DNA from: Blautia faecicola
Lineage (GTDB): Bacteria > Bacillota > Clostridia > Lachnospirales > Lachnospiraceae
Reading direction: 5' to 3'
Assembly: GCF_004123145.1 (NCBI RefSeq)
Contig: NZ_SDKC01000001.1
Coordinates: forward strand, 2,513,501-2,577,500
DNA: 64,000 bases
Under the pieces are notes generated by a model, which was given only the letters and a program-made list of their open reading frames with translations, ran no database searches and was not told where the DNA came from. Every line of letters begins with the position of its first letter. Positions within the stretch are counted from its first letter, which is position 1. The position numbers and the translations under genes are program-made. Shown piece after piece: positions 37,419-47,099 of the stretch.

Positions 37419-37979
37419 TTAAAAACTTTTTCCTTTTTTACAATACTTATAAATATTAAATGGTTTTTCTTTTTTTTCAAATAAAATCCCTGTTGTTTTA
37501 ATAATTTTTATAAGTTCATCCGACTCCATATCTGTCGTTTTAAATATAAATATTTTCTTTTCATTTGTTATGAAAAAAAAGAAGTTTTTATATAAGAACA
37601 TTCTATCAATATTTTTAAATTCATAAATTTGATCTTCATCTATTTTAATTGCGTTTTCATCGATATCCACCGTTTCATATCCTGATCTACCCCAGACAAA
37701 TTCATGAACATTTTTTTCAAAATTTTTACCAATCATTTGATACCAAATAATCCAAGCCACACAAGCCACACAAGTTCCAATCCCTATTCCAAACATCAAA
37801 TAACTTTCCGACAGATAACAATTAATCGACAGTAAAAATTCTACAGGTGTAAAAATATAGATAATCATTCTACTTTTCTGTCTTGTTTTAAATAATTGAT
37901 TAGGAATTATAAACCCAAGCGAAAGCATTCTTTCTAATTCTTCCCTATCCTCATCTGACACAATTGATTTAATATGCAT
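37419..37979 (-). CDS. Membrane protein with YcxB-like domain
   Basis: A 186-residue protein with two adjacent transmembrane segments (residues about 39-56 and 60-79). A cytoplasmic domain follows (NAIKIDEDQIYEFKNIDRMF, then FFFITNEKKIFIFK) with the beta-hairpin pattern of YcxB-like C-terminal domains. GGGGG precedes ATG 37979. It follows the DUF1906 gene on the same strand, with a hairpin between. The role is unknown; it could be an immunity or accessory protein to its upstream neighbour. Confidence 0.75.
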   Translation of the reverse strand: MHIKSIVSDEDREELERMLSLGFIIPNQLFKTRQKSRMIIYIFTPVEFLLSINCYLSESYLMFGIGIGTCVACVAWIIWYQMIGKNFEKNVHEFVWGRSGYETVDIDENAIKIDEDQIYEFKNIDRMFLYKNFFFFITNEKKIFIFKTTDMESDELIKIIKTTGILFEKKEKPFNIYKYCKKGKSF

Positions 37980-37998
37980 TCTTCTTAATCCCCCTTTT

Positions 37999-38033
37999 GC
38001 CAGAGGTCCTCTTTATAAAATCGAACCTCTGGC
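37999..38033. repeat. Intercistronic hairpin
   Basis: GCCAGAGGT (37999-38007) pairs with ACCTCTGGC (38025-38033). No T tract follows on the minus strand; it may stabilise or process the mRNA between the two genes. Confidence 0.5.
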
Positions 38034-38059
38034 CATTGTCTCTTTTATTCTTTTACAAT

Positions 38060-40321
38060 TTACAGCGCTTGAATCAACAAACCAAAAACAGTACCTGCTC
38101 CAGCTGAAAATAAAGCAATAATTGACGGAATTGCATTTACAACTAATGCACCCGCAAGAACTAATATTACGGCTCCTGCCAGTATATTACTATGCTCTTT
38201 TGTGAATTCTACAACATTAAATTCAAGACCACTATTAGAATTTAATGTCATTGTAAAAATCAAAGCAACCGATATTGTCCACTCTTTTTCCTCTTCTGGC
38301 AGCAAATCTGATGTACTAAATACAATGGAAAACTCTACACTATTGGCAAAAACATTATTTATTTCAAAAGCAATATTACCAGATTTAACCGATAAAGCAA
38401 TTTTTTCTATCGTATTTCCAAAGTTATCTGCTCCCTCTATACCTGTATCTGATAAATTTGATGAAATCTCCATAATTTGATTTTTGCAAGTTTGTGTCAA
38501 TTCTCCATCATTTCCTATATCCACTTTTATATTATAAATTTTACCAGTTGAACTTTCAAGCGATGTGGATATTTTAGTAGAAATATCAATTGCTCCTTGA
38601 GGACTCATCATTGTTCCCAGTGAAATTTCCTTATCATACTCCACACCCACATCCATAATTTTATTCAGATAACCAAGCGGCTCCATTACATTATAGACAT
38701 ATTGATTTCGTGCTATTTTTACCTTTGCCCGAAGATTTTCTTGCGCTATTTCCTCATCTGTTTTTGTCGATACGGCATCGAACTTTTTAAATCCAGTATC
38801 TCTCCCTGAATATGCATCTTTATCCAGTGGGAACGAAGGTGATGAAGAAAATGAGTTCAACTCACAAAATTGATCAAATGCCCAGTTCTTCGGCATCGAA
38901 TATCCCAAATTACAGCTAAATCCAGTTGACATATCTGCCACAAATGATTTACTTGCCAATCCTGCTTCATAAACTTTAGTACATACATATCTTGGTGCAT
39001 AAATGCCGACTTTATAATTTTTATCATTTGTCGAACTGAAAAAGATCATGTGAATCTGTTCAAAATAAGGTATAATAAATGTATCAATCTGATATGAATA
39101 ACAATCAAAATCCACTGCAAAGTATATAGTCGTTCCACTTGGTATACCGATTCTCTCGGCTGCTAAAATTGCTGTCTGTGCATCAACACTTCCCTGGGAC
39201 GGATCCTTAAAATAGTTTAATTCATATCCTCCATCCTGATATATCGGGAATACCGATAATCCTGCATTTTCAATGTTTTTCACTTCTGTTGATGTCAAAT
39301 ATTTCGGTGTATGTTCTTTTCCAACAGAACCTGTCAGATAACGTCCTACATGAGTATACCCTGCATTTTTTATATCTAATGCCTGTTGTTTATTTAATAC
39401 TGTTGCACAGTCACACGCTTTTGCTGCCCTGTTTGTATCGCCTTTACTCGTAAGCAATGATTTCATAGTAGAAACATTTACTTTTCCTTTTGTTACAAGT
39501 CCAATTCCTGTCAGACCATAAAACTCCTGAAATTCTGACACCTTTGACTCTGTAGTCGAATCAAACACGCCATCGAATCTTCCCGGATTATATCCGTTAA
39601 AATATAGTCCGTATTGAGCAATCTTATTAAATGGAACATATTTCGTCGAGTTCTGTCCGTTCTGTAATGTACCCGGAAACGCATTTGTTGTTGCATCGCC
39701 AAAATTAACTGAATTCAAATCTGTAATTAATTCAGTTGTAACTCCTTCAGCCGCCTGCAATGCACCAACTAAAGACAAAATTGTCTGTCTTGAGGCAATT
39801 CCATCACAAGGTCCAACACCAATAACATCTGACCAGTCACTATTTAATTGCTGTTGAATAAGAACAATATTGGAATCCCCACCAGAAACCTTTGTAAACC
39901 AGTTTAGGGATAACAATCCAGACCAAACTTTCCAATCAATTTTGCCCGTAACTTCCAGTCCTGCATTTTCCTGCATCTTTTTAACTGCATTTACTCCTGA
40001 TGTATAATAAATTCCAGTAATTCCTCCAGCAGCATATCCTTTGCAAAACAGAGCACACTGAATCAAGCATACATTAACCTGCGGAGTATCATTCGGATCC
40101 ATTTTTGTAATAATGGCTAACTTCTTCATGGTATTAATAGTAAGTGGTCCAACCGTTCCTGTAATCGTTGAGATTCCATTCTGAATCTGAAATGCACGAA
40201 TGATTCCCTGCATCACGGCTGTTCCGGTCTTTCCATCTTCATCCAGTTTTACCCAATCCTTATGTCCACCAAACATCGCATTTAAATATTTTTGTGCTGC
40301 TTTTACATTCTGATCACTCAT
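38060..40321 (-). CDS. DUF1906 glycoside-hydrolase-like protein with peptidoglycan-binding repeats
   Basis: A 753-residue protein. Residues 1-300 hold several peptidoglycan-binding-type repeats (RFDGVFDSTTESKVSEFQEF). About 305-490 form a DUF1906/Rv2525c-like TIM-barrel domain (AGYTHVGRYLTG, YFAVDFDCYSY, then NWAFDQFCELN). A long beta-rich region and two C-terminal hydrophobic segments (ILAGAVILVLAGALVV, IALFSAGAGTVFGLLI) complete it. There is no N-terminal signal peptide despite the cell-wall domains, so export would need another route. ATG 40321 has AGGAGG 8 nt upstream. Function unknown; cell-wall binding is inferred. Confidence 0.8.
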   Translation of the reverse strand: MSDQNVKAAQKYLNAMFGGHKDWVKLDEDGKTGTAVMQGIIRAFQIQNGISTITGTVGPLTINTMKKLAIITKMDPNDTPQVNVCLIQCALFCKGYAAGGITGIYYTSGVNAVKKMQENAGLEVTGKIDWKVWSGLLSLNWFTKVSGGDSNIVLIQQQLNSDWSDVIGVGPCDGIASRQTILSLVGALQAAEGVTTELITDLNSVNFGDATTNAFPGTLQNGQNSTKYVPFNKIAQYGLYFNGYNPGRFDGVFDSTTESKVSEFQEFYGLTGIGLVTKGKVNVSTMKSLLTSKGDTNRAAKACDCATVLNKQQALDIKNAGYTHVGRYLTGSVGKEHTPKYLTSTEVKNIENAGLSVFPIYQDGGYELNYFKDPSQGSVDAQTAILAAERIGIPSGTTIYFAVDFDCYSYQIDTFIIPYFEQIHMIFFSSTNDKNYKVGIYAPRYVCTKVYEAGLASKSFVADMSTGFSCNLGYSMPKNWAFDQFCELNSFSSSPSFPLDKDAYSGRDTGFKKFDAVSTKTDEEIAQENLRAKVKIARNQYVYNVMEPLGYLNKIMDVGVEYDKEISLGTMMSPQGAIDISTKISTSLESSTGKIYNIKVDIGNDGELTQTCKNQIMEISSNLSDTGIEGADNFGNTIEKIALSVKSGNIAFEINNVFANSVEFSIVFSTSDLLPEEEKEWTISVALIFTMTLNSNSGLEFNVVEFTKEHSNILAGAVILVLAGALVVNAIPSIIALFSAGAGTVFGLLIQAL

Positions 40322-40366
40322 ATTCACTACCTCCTAATTCAAGTCAATTATAAAGATTTCTAACTC

Positions 40367-40394
40367 TTTATATGTCTATCACTAAAAGTTACAA
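40367..40394 (-). promoter_or_regulatory. Promoter of the DUF1906 gene
   Basis: Minus-strand TTGTAA (40389-40394), 16-bp spacer, TATAAA (40367-40372), 46 bp upstream of the start. Confidence 0.55.
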
Positions 40395-40491
40395 TAACAA
40401 TTTATCAATCAACTGTGCCTATTTTGTGACTATTTTCCAAAGAATTCATTAACTCCCTTATAAAATCCTTAACAAATTATGAAAGAAACCA

Positions 40492-42183
40492 TCAATTTAT
40501 CACCCCATATCCCATTATAGAACTGTAATCTACTGCATAATTTCTCTGCCGTACCTGATCACTGGAATTTCCCTCAATCGTGTAAACTCTTCCACCTTCA
40601 CACTTTTCTACTATTCCTACATGATCCGATGTTCCATCATGATCCCAGTCAAAAAAGATGATCATTCCAGCTGTCGGAGTTGTTCCGCCACTCTGCCACT
40701 TATTCTTTCCCTGAAACCAGGACACTCCATCACTGCACAATGAGAATTTAGGAACATTCCCACTTGCAATCAGACCGCTCTGATCCGCACACCAGCTTAC
40801 AAAACAGGCACACCATTCTACCCGACTGTCAAATCCGTACCAGCTCCAGAACTTCTGACCGCCACTGTTTCCAAGCTGCCCCATTGCAACCGACACAATC
40901 TGCTGATTACCAAACAAACCAGCAAACAGGCTGCCACCGGAATAATACCGCATCACATGGGGAACGTATTGGGGATCTCCGTAACTGCTCCATCCATGCG
41001 AAGCTGCCTGTTCCTGTGAAAACTGCAATGCATTGGCTTCTGTATAACCGCCTCTTTGCAATGCCCATCCTATGTAGCCATTTCCATAGTTATATCCCTG
41101 CCATGCAAGTTTCAGCTTGTCCAGATCCTGTGGACTGCTGCATCCTGCCTGTCTGATACAGTCTGCAAAGGTCTGTACTCCAACCTCTATCGAATAATCC
41201 GGATCAGTAATAGAACCAGGAGTGTGTGGGAATCTTGTATTATATGGACTTTCCGAACACTGCATCGGGTCTGTTCCCCTGCCTCCAGATTCCTGCATCA
41301 TGATGGCCTGTATCGCAGACACATATTCCGGAATGCCGTATTGGGATGCATACTGCTGTATCACAGAAGTATACGCAAGCACTTCTTCACTTAGGGATTC
41401 GGAGCTTTCCGAATTACTGCTGAAAGCTGCTCCTGCAATGATTCCCACAATCAGAATAAATACCAGAAGAAATGCACTACCTCCGGCAGCAATCCATTTT
41501 CCCATTTTTTCAAGAGCTACTACCCCTTTTTGAATCGCTGCTGTAATTCCCTGTACGGATAACTTTGAACCCTTTCCAGTTACCTGAAGGACTGCTTTTC
41601 CACTTTCTGCCGATGCCTGTGCTGACTTTCTTGCCATCTGGGCTGCTCTTGCTTTCTGCATCGCCTGAAGACTTTTTTCCATCTGCTGTTTCTGCATGGA
41701 TGCCTGTGTCTTTATTTTTTCTTGAGACAGACCGGATACTTTTACCACTCTCGGTGCTGCTTTCACCTGCCGTTTACCATTCTCCTTGGCAAGTGCTGCC
41801 TGCTCCGGTTTCAACTTGATTAATTTCTTTCCGCTTTCTGCCCCCTGCTCCATTGCTTCTTCGGCAGCTTTCGCTTCTTCCTGTCTGCTTTTTCTTTCCT
41901 TTATCTTCCTGTAGGTCACTCCAGCAAGTTTTTTTCCACCTTGATATGTGGTTTTCCCTATACTTTTTCCTGCCACACTCGCCGCTCTGTACTGTACGGA
42001 TTCTATTTTTTCAGTTCCATACTGTGTTGGGGATTCTGACTGCCCACTGCTTTTTTCATGTAGTTCCCTTGGCTTTTCTTTTGCTTCCAGAACCGCTGAG
42101 CGAACCAGTTCTTTCGGAAGTCGGGCAGCCGGATTTCGAATCTTCGGATTCTTATCCCTTACCCGTTCCTTGATATCTTTCAT
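40492..42183 (-). CDS. VirB1-like cell-wall hydrolase: lysozyme plus CHAP
   Basis: A 563-residue bifunctional peptidoglycan hydrolase of Gram-positive transfer systems. Residues 1-228 are a basic, Ala/Lys-rich cytoplasmic tail. One transmembrane segment (about 233-255, AFLLVFILIVGIIAGAAF) follows. About 270-400 form a CwlT-type lysozyme domain (IMMQESGGRGTDPMQC). About 430-563 form a CHAP amidase/peptidase with Cys in EWCACFVSWCADQSG and His in TSDHVGIV. It opens the wall for the mating channel. It lies downstream of virB4 and the 116-residue protein in the transfer operon. Confidence 0.92.
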   Translation of the reverse strand: MKDIKERVRDKNPKIRNPAARLPKELVRSAVLEAKEKPRELHEKSSGQSESPTQYGTEKIESVQYRAASVAGKSIGKTTYQGGKKLAGVTYRKIKERKSRQEEAKAAEEAMEQGAESGKKLIKLKPEQAALAKENGKRQVKAAPRVVKVSGLSQEKIKTQASMQKQQMEKSLQAMQKARAAQMARKSAQASAESGKAVLQVTGKGSKLSVQGITAAIQKGVVALEKMGKWIAAGGSAFLLVFILIVGIIAGAAFSSNSESSESLSEEVLAYTSVIQQYASQYGIPEYVSAIQAIMMQESGGRGTDPMQCSESPYNTRFPHTPGSITDPDYSIEVGVQTFADCIRQAGCSSPQDLDKLKLAWQGYNYGNGYIGWALQRGGYTEANALQFSQEQAASHGWSSYGDPQYVPHVMRYYSGGSLFAGLFGNQQIVSVAMGQLGNSGGQKFWSWYGFDSRVEWCACFVSWCADQSGLIASGNVPKFSLCSDGVSWFQGKNKWQSGGTTPTAGMIIFFDWDHDGTSDHVGIVEKCEGGRVYTIEGNSSDQVRQRNYAVDYSSIMGYGVIN

Positions 42184-42212
42184 CCGGTCACCCTCTTTCC
42201 GTATCTCTTATC

Positions 42213-42563
42213 TCATCGGGCAACATCCCGATGTTTCTTTTTTTCCTGCTGTTTCTGCAACTGCTCCACCTGTCTGATTGCCTCATTTACCAGTGGATGT
42301 TCGTTGTAATATGGCACAAGTTCCAAGTCTCCCCTGTCTTTTGATGACAACGGTAATGGATATTCCATGTCTGAATAAATTGATTCTGGATCATGAATAG
42401 AAAACTCAATAGCCGGACACATATTGGCAGATGTTCTACAATATTTCTGGTACTTTTTATATGCCTCTTCCAGCGTTCTGCATTTTGTATATTCTCCTAA
42501 ATCATGGAACTCACCGCACTCTGCAGCATAAAAAGTTATCGTTACTTCTTCTTTTTTCTTCAT
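42213..42563 (-). CDS. Small conserved conjugative-element protein
   Basis: A 116-residue acidic protein with a basic tail (EKKKHRDVAR). The segment TITFYAAECGEFHDLGEYTK resembles DUF4316/YodL-type accessory proteins carried by Firmicutes ICEs. The ATG overlaps the VirB4 stop by one base. It sits between virB4 and the lysozyme-CHAP gene. Function unknown. Confidence 0.75.
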   Translation of the reverse strand: MKKKEEVTITFYAAECGEFHDLGEYTKCRTLEEAYKKYQKYCRTSANMCPAIEFSIHDPESIYSDMEYPLPLSSKDRGDLELVPYYNEHPLVNEAIRQVEQLQKQQEKKKHRDVAR

Positions 42564-44899
42564 TATGATTCTCCCGGTTTTGTTGTCATTAGTTTATAAA
42601 GGTCTGTATTCTTTGGGAACGTATTCTCAAATGGTACGATATTCCCAGAGCAACGGATTAGGCCACTGCCAACCGATACATTTGTAATATAGGACAGTTG
42701 GTTTTCGGAAATATTCAAAAGAGCTGCCAATTCTTCCCTGTCTGTACTTGCCTGATTCAAAAGAATCAAAAACTCACTGTTTGCCAACATCAGTCTTGCA
42801 GTGTCCGATTTCAGAAGTTCCTCAACATTTTGGGTTAAACCTGTCACGAATCCATTGTATTTTCTGATTCTCTTGTACAGTCGGTAGAAGAAATTTGCAC
42901 TGTATTCATAGCGGAATAACAGATAGAACTCATCGGCAAATATCCATGTCGTTTTTCCTTCTTTCCAGTTCTGAATTACCCTGTTGAAAATACTGTCTAA
43001 GGTAACCAGCATTCCCAGTGGCATAAGCTGTTCCCCCAGTTCCCGGATATCATAATCCATGATCCTGTTCTTCTTATTCACATTGGTCGGCTGTGCAAAG
43101 GTGTTCAGGCTTCCATTGATAAAAAGTTCGGATGACAGTGCAAGTCCCCTTGCCTCTTCTTCCGGCTGTAACATCAACTGTCGGTACATATCTTTCAATG
43201 TCGGAACTTCTCCGGTATAACCACTTCGGATATAATCCCGGTACACATCTGCAGCACAGCGGTCCAGAATCGACTTTTCTTTTGCCGACAGATTTCCTGC
43301 TCCAACCAACTGCTCGAACACAGACAGGATAAACTCCGATTTTTCAATCAGTGGATTCTTTTCATTGCCGTAGGCTGCGTCCATATCCATTGCATTCAGA
43401 TGATTGTCTGATGTCGCAGATACTTTTACAACCTGTCCGCCCAGAGCCTCTACTAATTTTGTAAATTCGGACTCCGGATCAAGAATCAGGATATCGTCAT
43501 CGGTACTCAATGCCAGATGCACAATCTCTTCTTTTGCCGAAAAGCTCTTTCCTGATCCACTGACGCCCAACCGGAAACTGTTTCCATTCATCAGTTTCTT
43601 CCGGTCGGCTACCAGAAGGTTCTTGCTGACTGCATTCTGCCCATAATAGATACCTCCCGGCTGCAGGATTTCCTGTGTATGGAACGGGATTAAAACAGCC
43701 GTTGATTCCGTTGTCAATGTACGCAGGGCATTGATCTTTCGCAGTCCGTAAGGAAGCACTGTATTGAGTCCGTCCACTTGCTGCCACTTTAATGTTGCCA
43801 TCTGACACAGATGCTTTCTTGCGATTGACAGAATCAGTTCCGTATCGGAATCCAGTTGCTTTTTGCTGTCTGCCAGATGTACCATTGTCAAAATCCCGAA
43901 CATCATACGCTGGTCTCTGGTTGTCAGATCATCGAGCATTTCCTTGGTTTCTTTTCTCTGAAGTTCCATATCGTATGGTACGATTGCCGAGAAGTTATTA
44001 TTAGCGTTCTGCCTTCTCTGCCAGTTGGTCACGTTAGTTTCCACACCAAGCAGTCGGTTCTGGATTTCCCTTACCGCTTCATCCGTAGGGACTGGCAGGA
44101 TATCAATCGACAACATCAGATTCCGGCTGAAGTCACACAGTTCTGAAATCATGTCATCTTTAACATAACTTGCATAATCCTGCATATACAGGACTCTTCC
44201 GTACCTGTCACCGATTTTAAAATGGTCACGTTCAAATTCCATAGAATCCGGACACATCCAGTCCTTGAAACTTGTTCCCTTCTTGGCAAATTGTTTCAGA
44301 TCAAATGGGAATGCCTGTGGGACATCTCCCTTGAAGAAATCCCTGAAAATCTGGAGCCGGCTCTCTGCGTCCAGTCCTTCTGCTGTGGACGATAACTTTG
44401 CCAGATGTGTTACGATGTCTGTTCCGATACGTGCAAAATAGGTTCTTGCATCATCAATCGATCTTTTATGTACACTGACGGTCAGATACCGTTCCTGATA
44501 GATGCTGTTGTTTGTTCCTGTAATCTTAGACAGGAGCATTTCGTTGTATTCTTCCCGATAGTGGTCCAGTCCATCTTCCTTCATTGGAAGCAGAATAGAC
44601 TTTTCGAATTCTTCTTTATTGATTCTCCGGTTATTGATGGTAATTTTGGCAGAAATGCCGGAATCCAGTGAATTTAAGAGTTCAGAATAATCCAGAAACA
44701 TTTCTGTCTTATTGTCCTTACTCGCAATATAATAGTTGATATCTGTAAAACGATATGTTTTTGAGAATTTCGTTCCCTGTTGAAAAATTCCATCCGGCCA
44801 GATTCGCTGGATGGGAATTGCCTGTTGGACGGATTTCGGAACTTTGAAGCGTTCCTTATCCATCCGAAGTGCCTGACTTAAGGTTTTAATCAAAGGCAT
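42563..44899 (-). CDS. virB4: VirB4-type conjugation ATPase
   Basis: A 778-residue hexameric ATPase powering the type IV secretion channel. The Walker A motif is GVSGSGKSFSAKEE near residue 447 and Walker B is WIFADEFYLLF near 655. The N-terminal half carries the CagE/TrbE-like domain. ATG 44899 is used (GGAAGGAG close upstream, short spacing); GTG 44902 is an alternative. It overlaps the PrgI gene by about 14 bp, the usual order PrgI-VirB4 in Tn1549-type elements. Confidence 0.95.
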   Translation of the reverse strand: MPLIKTLSQALRMDKERFKVPKSVQQAIPIQRIWPDGIFQQGTKFSKTYRFTDINYYIASKDNKTEMFLDYSELLNSLDSGISAKITINNRRINKEEFEKSILLPMKEDGLDHYREEYNEMLLSKITGTNNSIYQERYLTVSVHKRSIDDARTYFARIGTDIVTHLAKLSSTAEGLDAESRLQIFRDFFKGDVPQAFPFDLKQFAKKGTSFKDWMCPDSMEFERDHFKIGDRYGRVLYMQDYASYVKDDMISELCDFSRNLMLSIDILPVPTDEAVREIQNRLLGVETNVTNWQRRQNANNNFSAIVPYDMELQRKETKEMLDDLTTRDQRMMFGILTMVHLADSKKQLDSDTELILSIARKHLCQMATLKWQQVDGLNTVLPYGLRKINALRTLTTESTAVLIPFHTQEILQPGGIYYGQNAVSKNLLVADRKKLMNGNSFRLGVSGSGKSFSAKEEIVHLALSTDDDILILDPESEFTKLVEALGGQVVKVSATSDNHLNAMDMDAAYGNEKNPLIEKSEFILSVFEQLVGAGNLSAKEKSILDRCAADVYRDYIRSGYTGEVPTLKDMYRQLMLQPEEEARGLALSSELFINGSLNTFAQPTNVNKKNRIMDYDIRELGEQLMPLGMLVTLDSIFNRVIQNWKEGKTTWIFADEFYLLFRYEYSANFFYRLYKRIRKYNGFVTGLTQNVEELLKSDTARLMLANSEFLILLNQASTDREELAALLNISENQLSYITNVSVGSGLIRCSGNIVPFENTFPKNTDLYKLMTTKPGES

Positions 44900-45326
44900 C
44901 ACTCCTTCCCTTGCGTTTCTTTCTCTGTTTTGCTTCTGCTTTTTGCTCCCGCTCTTTTATGATTTCTGCTCCATCCTTTTGATTCTTTTCTCCCAGCGAG
45001 ATGGTCTCCTGCATGCAGAAGTAGTAGATATCTTCCGACTGAAACACCAGTTTCTTCGGATACAGCAATTCGGATTTGATCACTGCCCATAAAAACTGTT
45101 CGGCTGTCATACCATGATATTTGAAAAAGCCACAGGCAGCAAATGGAGCAGCACCAAGCACACACAGCCATCCGGTTATTTCCTGTCCGGTAATATCACG
45201 CATTCCAAAGTAAATTCCGACTGCTGTAAGAATCGCAAGAACAGAACACACACATTGTCTCAGGTCCAGTCCCATAAACATGGATTCCTGATAGTCCCTG
45301 ATTTCTTTGTTCATCTTTACTTCCAT
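44886..45326 (-). CDS. PrgI family (VirB3-like) transfer protein
   Basis: A 146-residue membrane protein. Two hydrophobic segments near residues 25-41 and 52-68 (SVLAILTAVGIYFGM, WLCVLGAAPFAACGF) are followed by a cytoplasmic, highly basic tail (AEAKQRKKRKGRS). The length, topology and position directly before virB4 identify it as the PrgI/VirB3-like partner. ATG 45326 or the ATG 12 bp later may be used. Confidence 0.88.
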   Translation of the reverse strand: MEVKMNKEIRDYQESMFMGLDLRQCVCSVLAILTAVGIYFGMRDITGQEITGWLCVLGAAPFAACGFFKYHGMTAEQFLWAVIKSELLYPKKLVFQSEDIYYFCMQETISLGEKNQKDGAEIIKEREQKAEAKQRKKRKGRSDAFD

Positions 45327-45329
45327 AAA

Positions 45330-45761
45330 TTATCGTTCCTCTCCCCTGTTTTGTTTCTTCGTTTTCTGTGGTTTTTCTTTCGGTACTTCTATCCCGGCAA
45401 ATCTACAATGTTCTGCAACGCCTTCCGGATCAAATTCCGCAAGTCTTGCTAGATCAAACGCTACCTTCTGATAGGTTGCATATCCTGATCTTCCTGTTTC
45501 ATTCAACACTTTTCCAAGTTTATGTTCCTTGATAAAATGAAGCATATCCTTGGTAAAATCTCCTGTTATAAAAGCCTCATTTGGCTCTAAGAACTGATAG
45601 GGCAGATTAATGGTTACATCTCCAAAATCTTCCCATTCTCTCCCTTCCTTATGGCAGAGTCCTACATATAAATTCCCATTATTCCTGTAAGAGCTTACTC
45701 GAATCGCTACTTCCTCATGTCCATATTCCCAGTCGTATCCTAACGTCTTATTTGTATCCAT
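45330..45761 (-). CDS. DUF4313-type conjugative-element protein
   Basis: A 143-residue soluble protein with the DUF4313 pattern (LYVGLCHKEGREWEDFGDVT, then NEAFITGDF, RSGYATYQKVAFDLARL) and a basic tail (KTKKQNRGEER). The start is ATG 45761 with GGAGGTTAAGAAG upstream. It lies between virB6 and prgI in the transfer operon. Function unknown. Confidence 0.82.
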   Translation of the reverse strand: MDTNKTLGYDWEYGHEEVAIRVSSYRNNGNLYVGLCHKEGREWEDFGDVTINLPYQFLEPNEAFITGDFTKDMLHFIKEHKLGKVLNETGRSGYATYQKVAFDLARLAEFDPEGVAEHCRFAGIEVPKEKPQKTKKQNRGEER

Positions 45762-45765
45762 CTTC

Positions 45766-46608
45766 TTAACCTCCAAGTCCCATCATTTCTCTTACGATTC
45801 GGTCAGATGCCTTGATTGCTCCGACCAGAACCAGTAAATTAAATACCAGTTCCCCTACATAGTTCCACACGATTGTAACTGCACTCAGCTCTGTACTCCC
45901 CACTGCCGGAGGGCTTGCGGCATAGGCAGAATAGATGATACACGCCAGTGCAATGATCGCCCCTTCCAGACACACACCCACATAAGAACGGAGAAAGTTC
46001 TTTCCGATGGATTGTGTAGGTTCTCCTGCAAAAGAGGAGATCGGGATCGGGGCGATTGCGGTATACATATAGATCTTGAACATCCTGCCATACACCGTCA
46101 GGATCATGACAAACGACAGTACTGTGATCAGCAGACTTCCAAGCAGTGTCACGATCCATAATGGGATAGATTCCAGCATTCCCACACTTTCGATCTTATC
46201 TATAATCTCTGTTGGCAGTTCGGTCACGCTTCCTGCCATGCCTGAACCACTCATTACCGTGGTCACAATTCCCTGCACAATGGAAAACAGTGCCTGCATC
46301 AGCTCCATCCCATAGGTGATTGCCCCCTGTGCCAGTGCAAACCGGATAAATGCTTTTAATACATGTTCCGGTTTCTTAAGGTCCGTAAAACTCCCACAGG
46401 TTTTGATGATCCCGGCTGCGAAAAACAGCACCAGCAGTCCATAAGCGATGGCTGTCAGTGCATCATTGATATTGGTCATAATGCGCCAGATGCCGCCGCC
46501 TTTAAAAGTTGCCGGATTTTCGGTAAGCAGCGTCCACAGTTCTGCCATCTTTTCACTCCATGTGGATAGTGCCGAGTTCAGATTCTGTACAATCCAGTTA
46601 TCACTCAA
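45766..46608 (-). CDS. VirB6/TrbL-like multispanning channel protein
   Basis: A 280-residue protein with about six hydrophobic segments (IAYGLLVLFFAAGIIKT, IPLWIVTLLGSLLITVLSFV, VCLEGAIIALACIIYSAYA) and the conserved FKIYMYTAIAPIPISSFAGE stretch of Gram-positive VirB6 homologues. It forms the inner-membrane part of the mating channel. The start is a TTG at 46608 with AGGAGG 8-9 nt upstream. It follows the Maff2 pilin-like gene, with a 10-bp hairpin between. Confidence 0.9.
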   Translation of the reverse strand: MSDNWIVQNLNSALSTWSEKMAELWTLLTENPATFKGGGIWRIMTNINDALTAIAYGLLVLFFAAGIIKTCGSFTDLKKPEHVLKAFIRFALAQGAITYGMELMQALFSIVQGIVTTVMSGSGMAGSVTELPTEIIDKIESVGMLESIPLWIVTLLGSLLITVLSFVMILTVYGRMFKIYMYTAIAPIPISSFAGEPTQSIGKNFLRSYVGVCLEGAIIALACIIYSAYAASPPAVGSTELSAVTIVWNYVGELVFNLLVLVGAIKASDRIVREMMGLGG

Positions 46609-46641
46609 AAATTCTCACCTCCTAGAAAATGGTTTTGAATA

Positions 46642-46665
46642 CAGGAGCACCTTCCGGTACTCCTG
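46642..46665 (-). repeat. Stable hairpin between maff2 and virB6
   Basis: CAGGAGTACC-GGAA-GGTGCTCCTG forms a 10-bp stem (one wobble) closed by a GGAA tetraloop, with no T tract. It is well placed to protect the upstream pilin mRNA or set differential expression. Confidence 0.6.
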
Positions 46666-46693
46666 CGGTTTCCTTCTATCTTTTTTCAGAGGC

Positions 46694-47068
46694 TTACGCC
46701 ATGATCAGGTCCAGGATCTCTTTGGCGAACGTAATGATCACGCCTCCGGCCAGTGTCAGAAATCCATTTGCCCTCTGGCTTGGATCATGGCTTTTTAAGG
46801 ACAGTCCTACCTGCACCACTCCAAATCCAAGCAGGATCAAGCCGATGGCACGGATCAGTGAGAAGATGAATGTAGACAGGTTATTGATCACCGACAGCGG
46901 ATCTCCGGCTGCAAACACCGTGGTTGCCCCTACGGTTGCAATAAGAACCAGTGTCATATAAAGCCCCATCCATTTCTTCTGCTTTCTCCCCATCGGCATC
47001 GGGGGTGTCATTTTTTCCGTTGCATTCTTTTTCGTTCTATTTTTTTCTCCTGCGAGAAGTTTCTTCAA
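46694..47068 (-). CDS. Maff2 family protein (VirB2-like pilin candidate)
   Basis: A 124-residue frame. A hydrophobic signal-like segment (LYMTLVLIATVGATTVFAA) precedes a small mature part with two helices (FIFSLIRAIGLILLGFGVVQ; GFLTLAGGVIITFAKEILDL) and the conserved LKSHDPSQRANGF loop of Maff2 proteins. These resemble VirB2-type pilins in size and topology. The exact start (TTG 47068 or an internal ATG) is uncertain. Confidence 0.88.
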   Translation of the reverse strand: MKKLLAGEKNRTKKNATEKMTPPMPMGRKQKKWMGLYMTLVLIATVGATTVFAAGDPLSVINNLSTFIFSLIRAIGLILLGFGVVQVGLSLKSHDPSQRANGFLTLAGGVIITFAKEILDLIMA

Positions 47069-47099
47069 TACACATCACTCCAATCCATAAGAAAAACTG

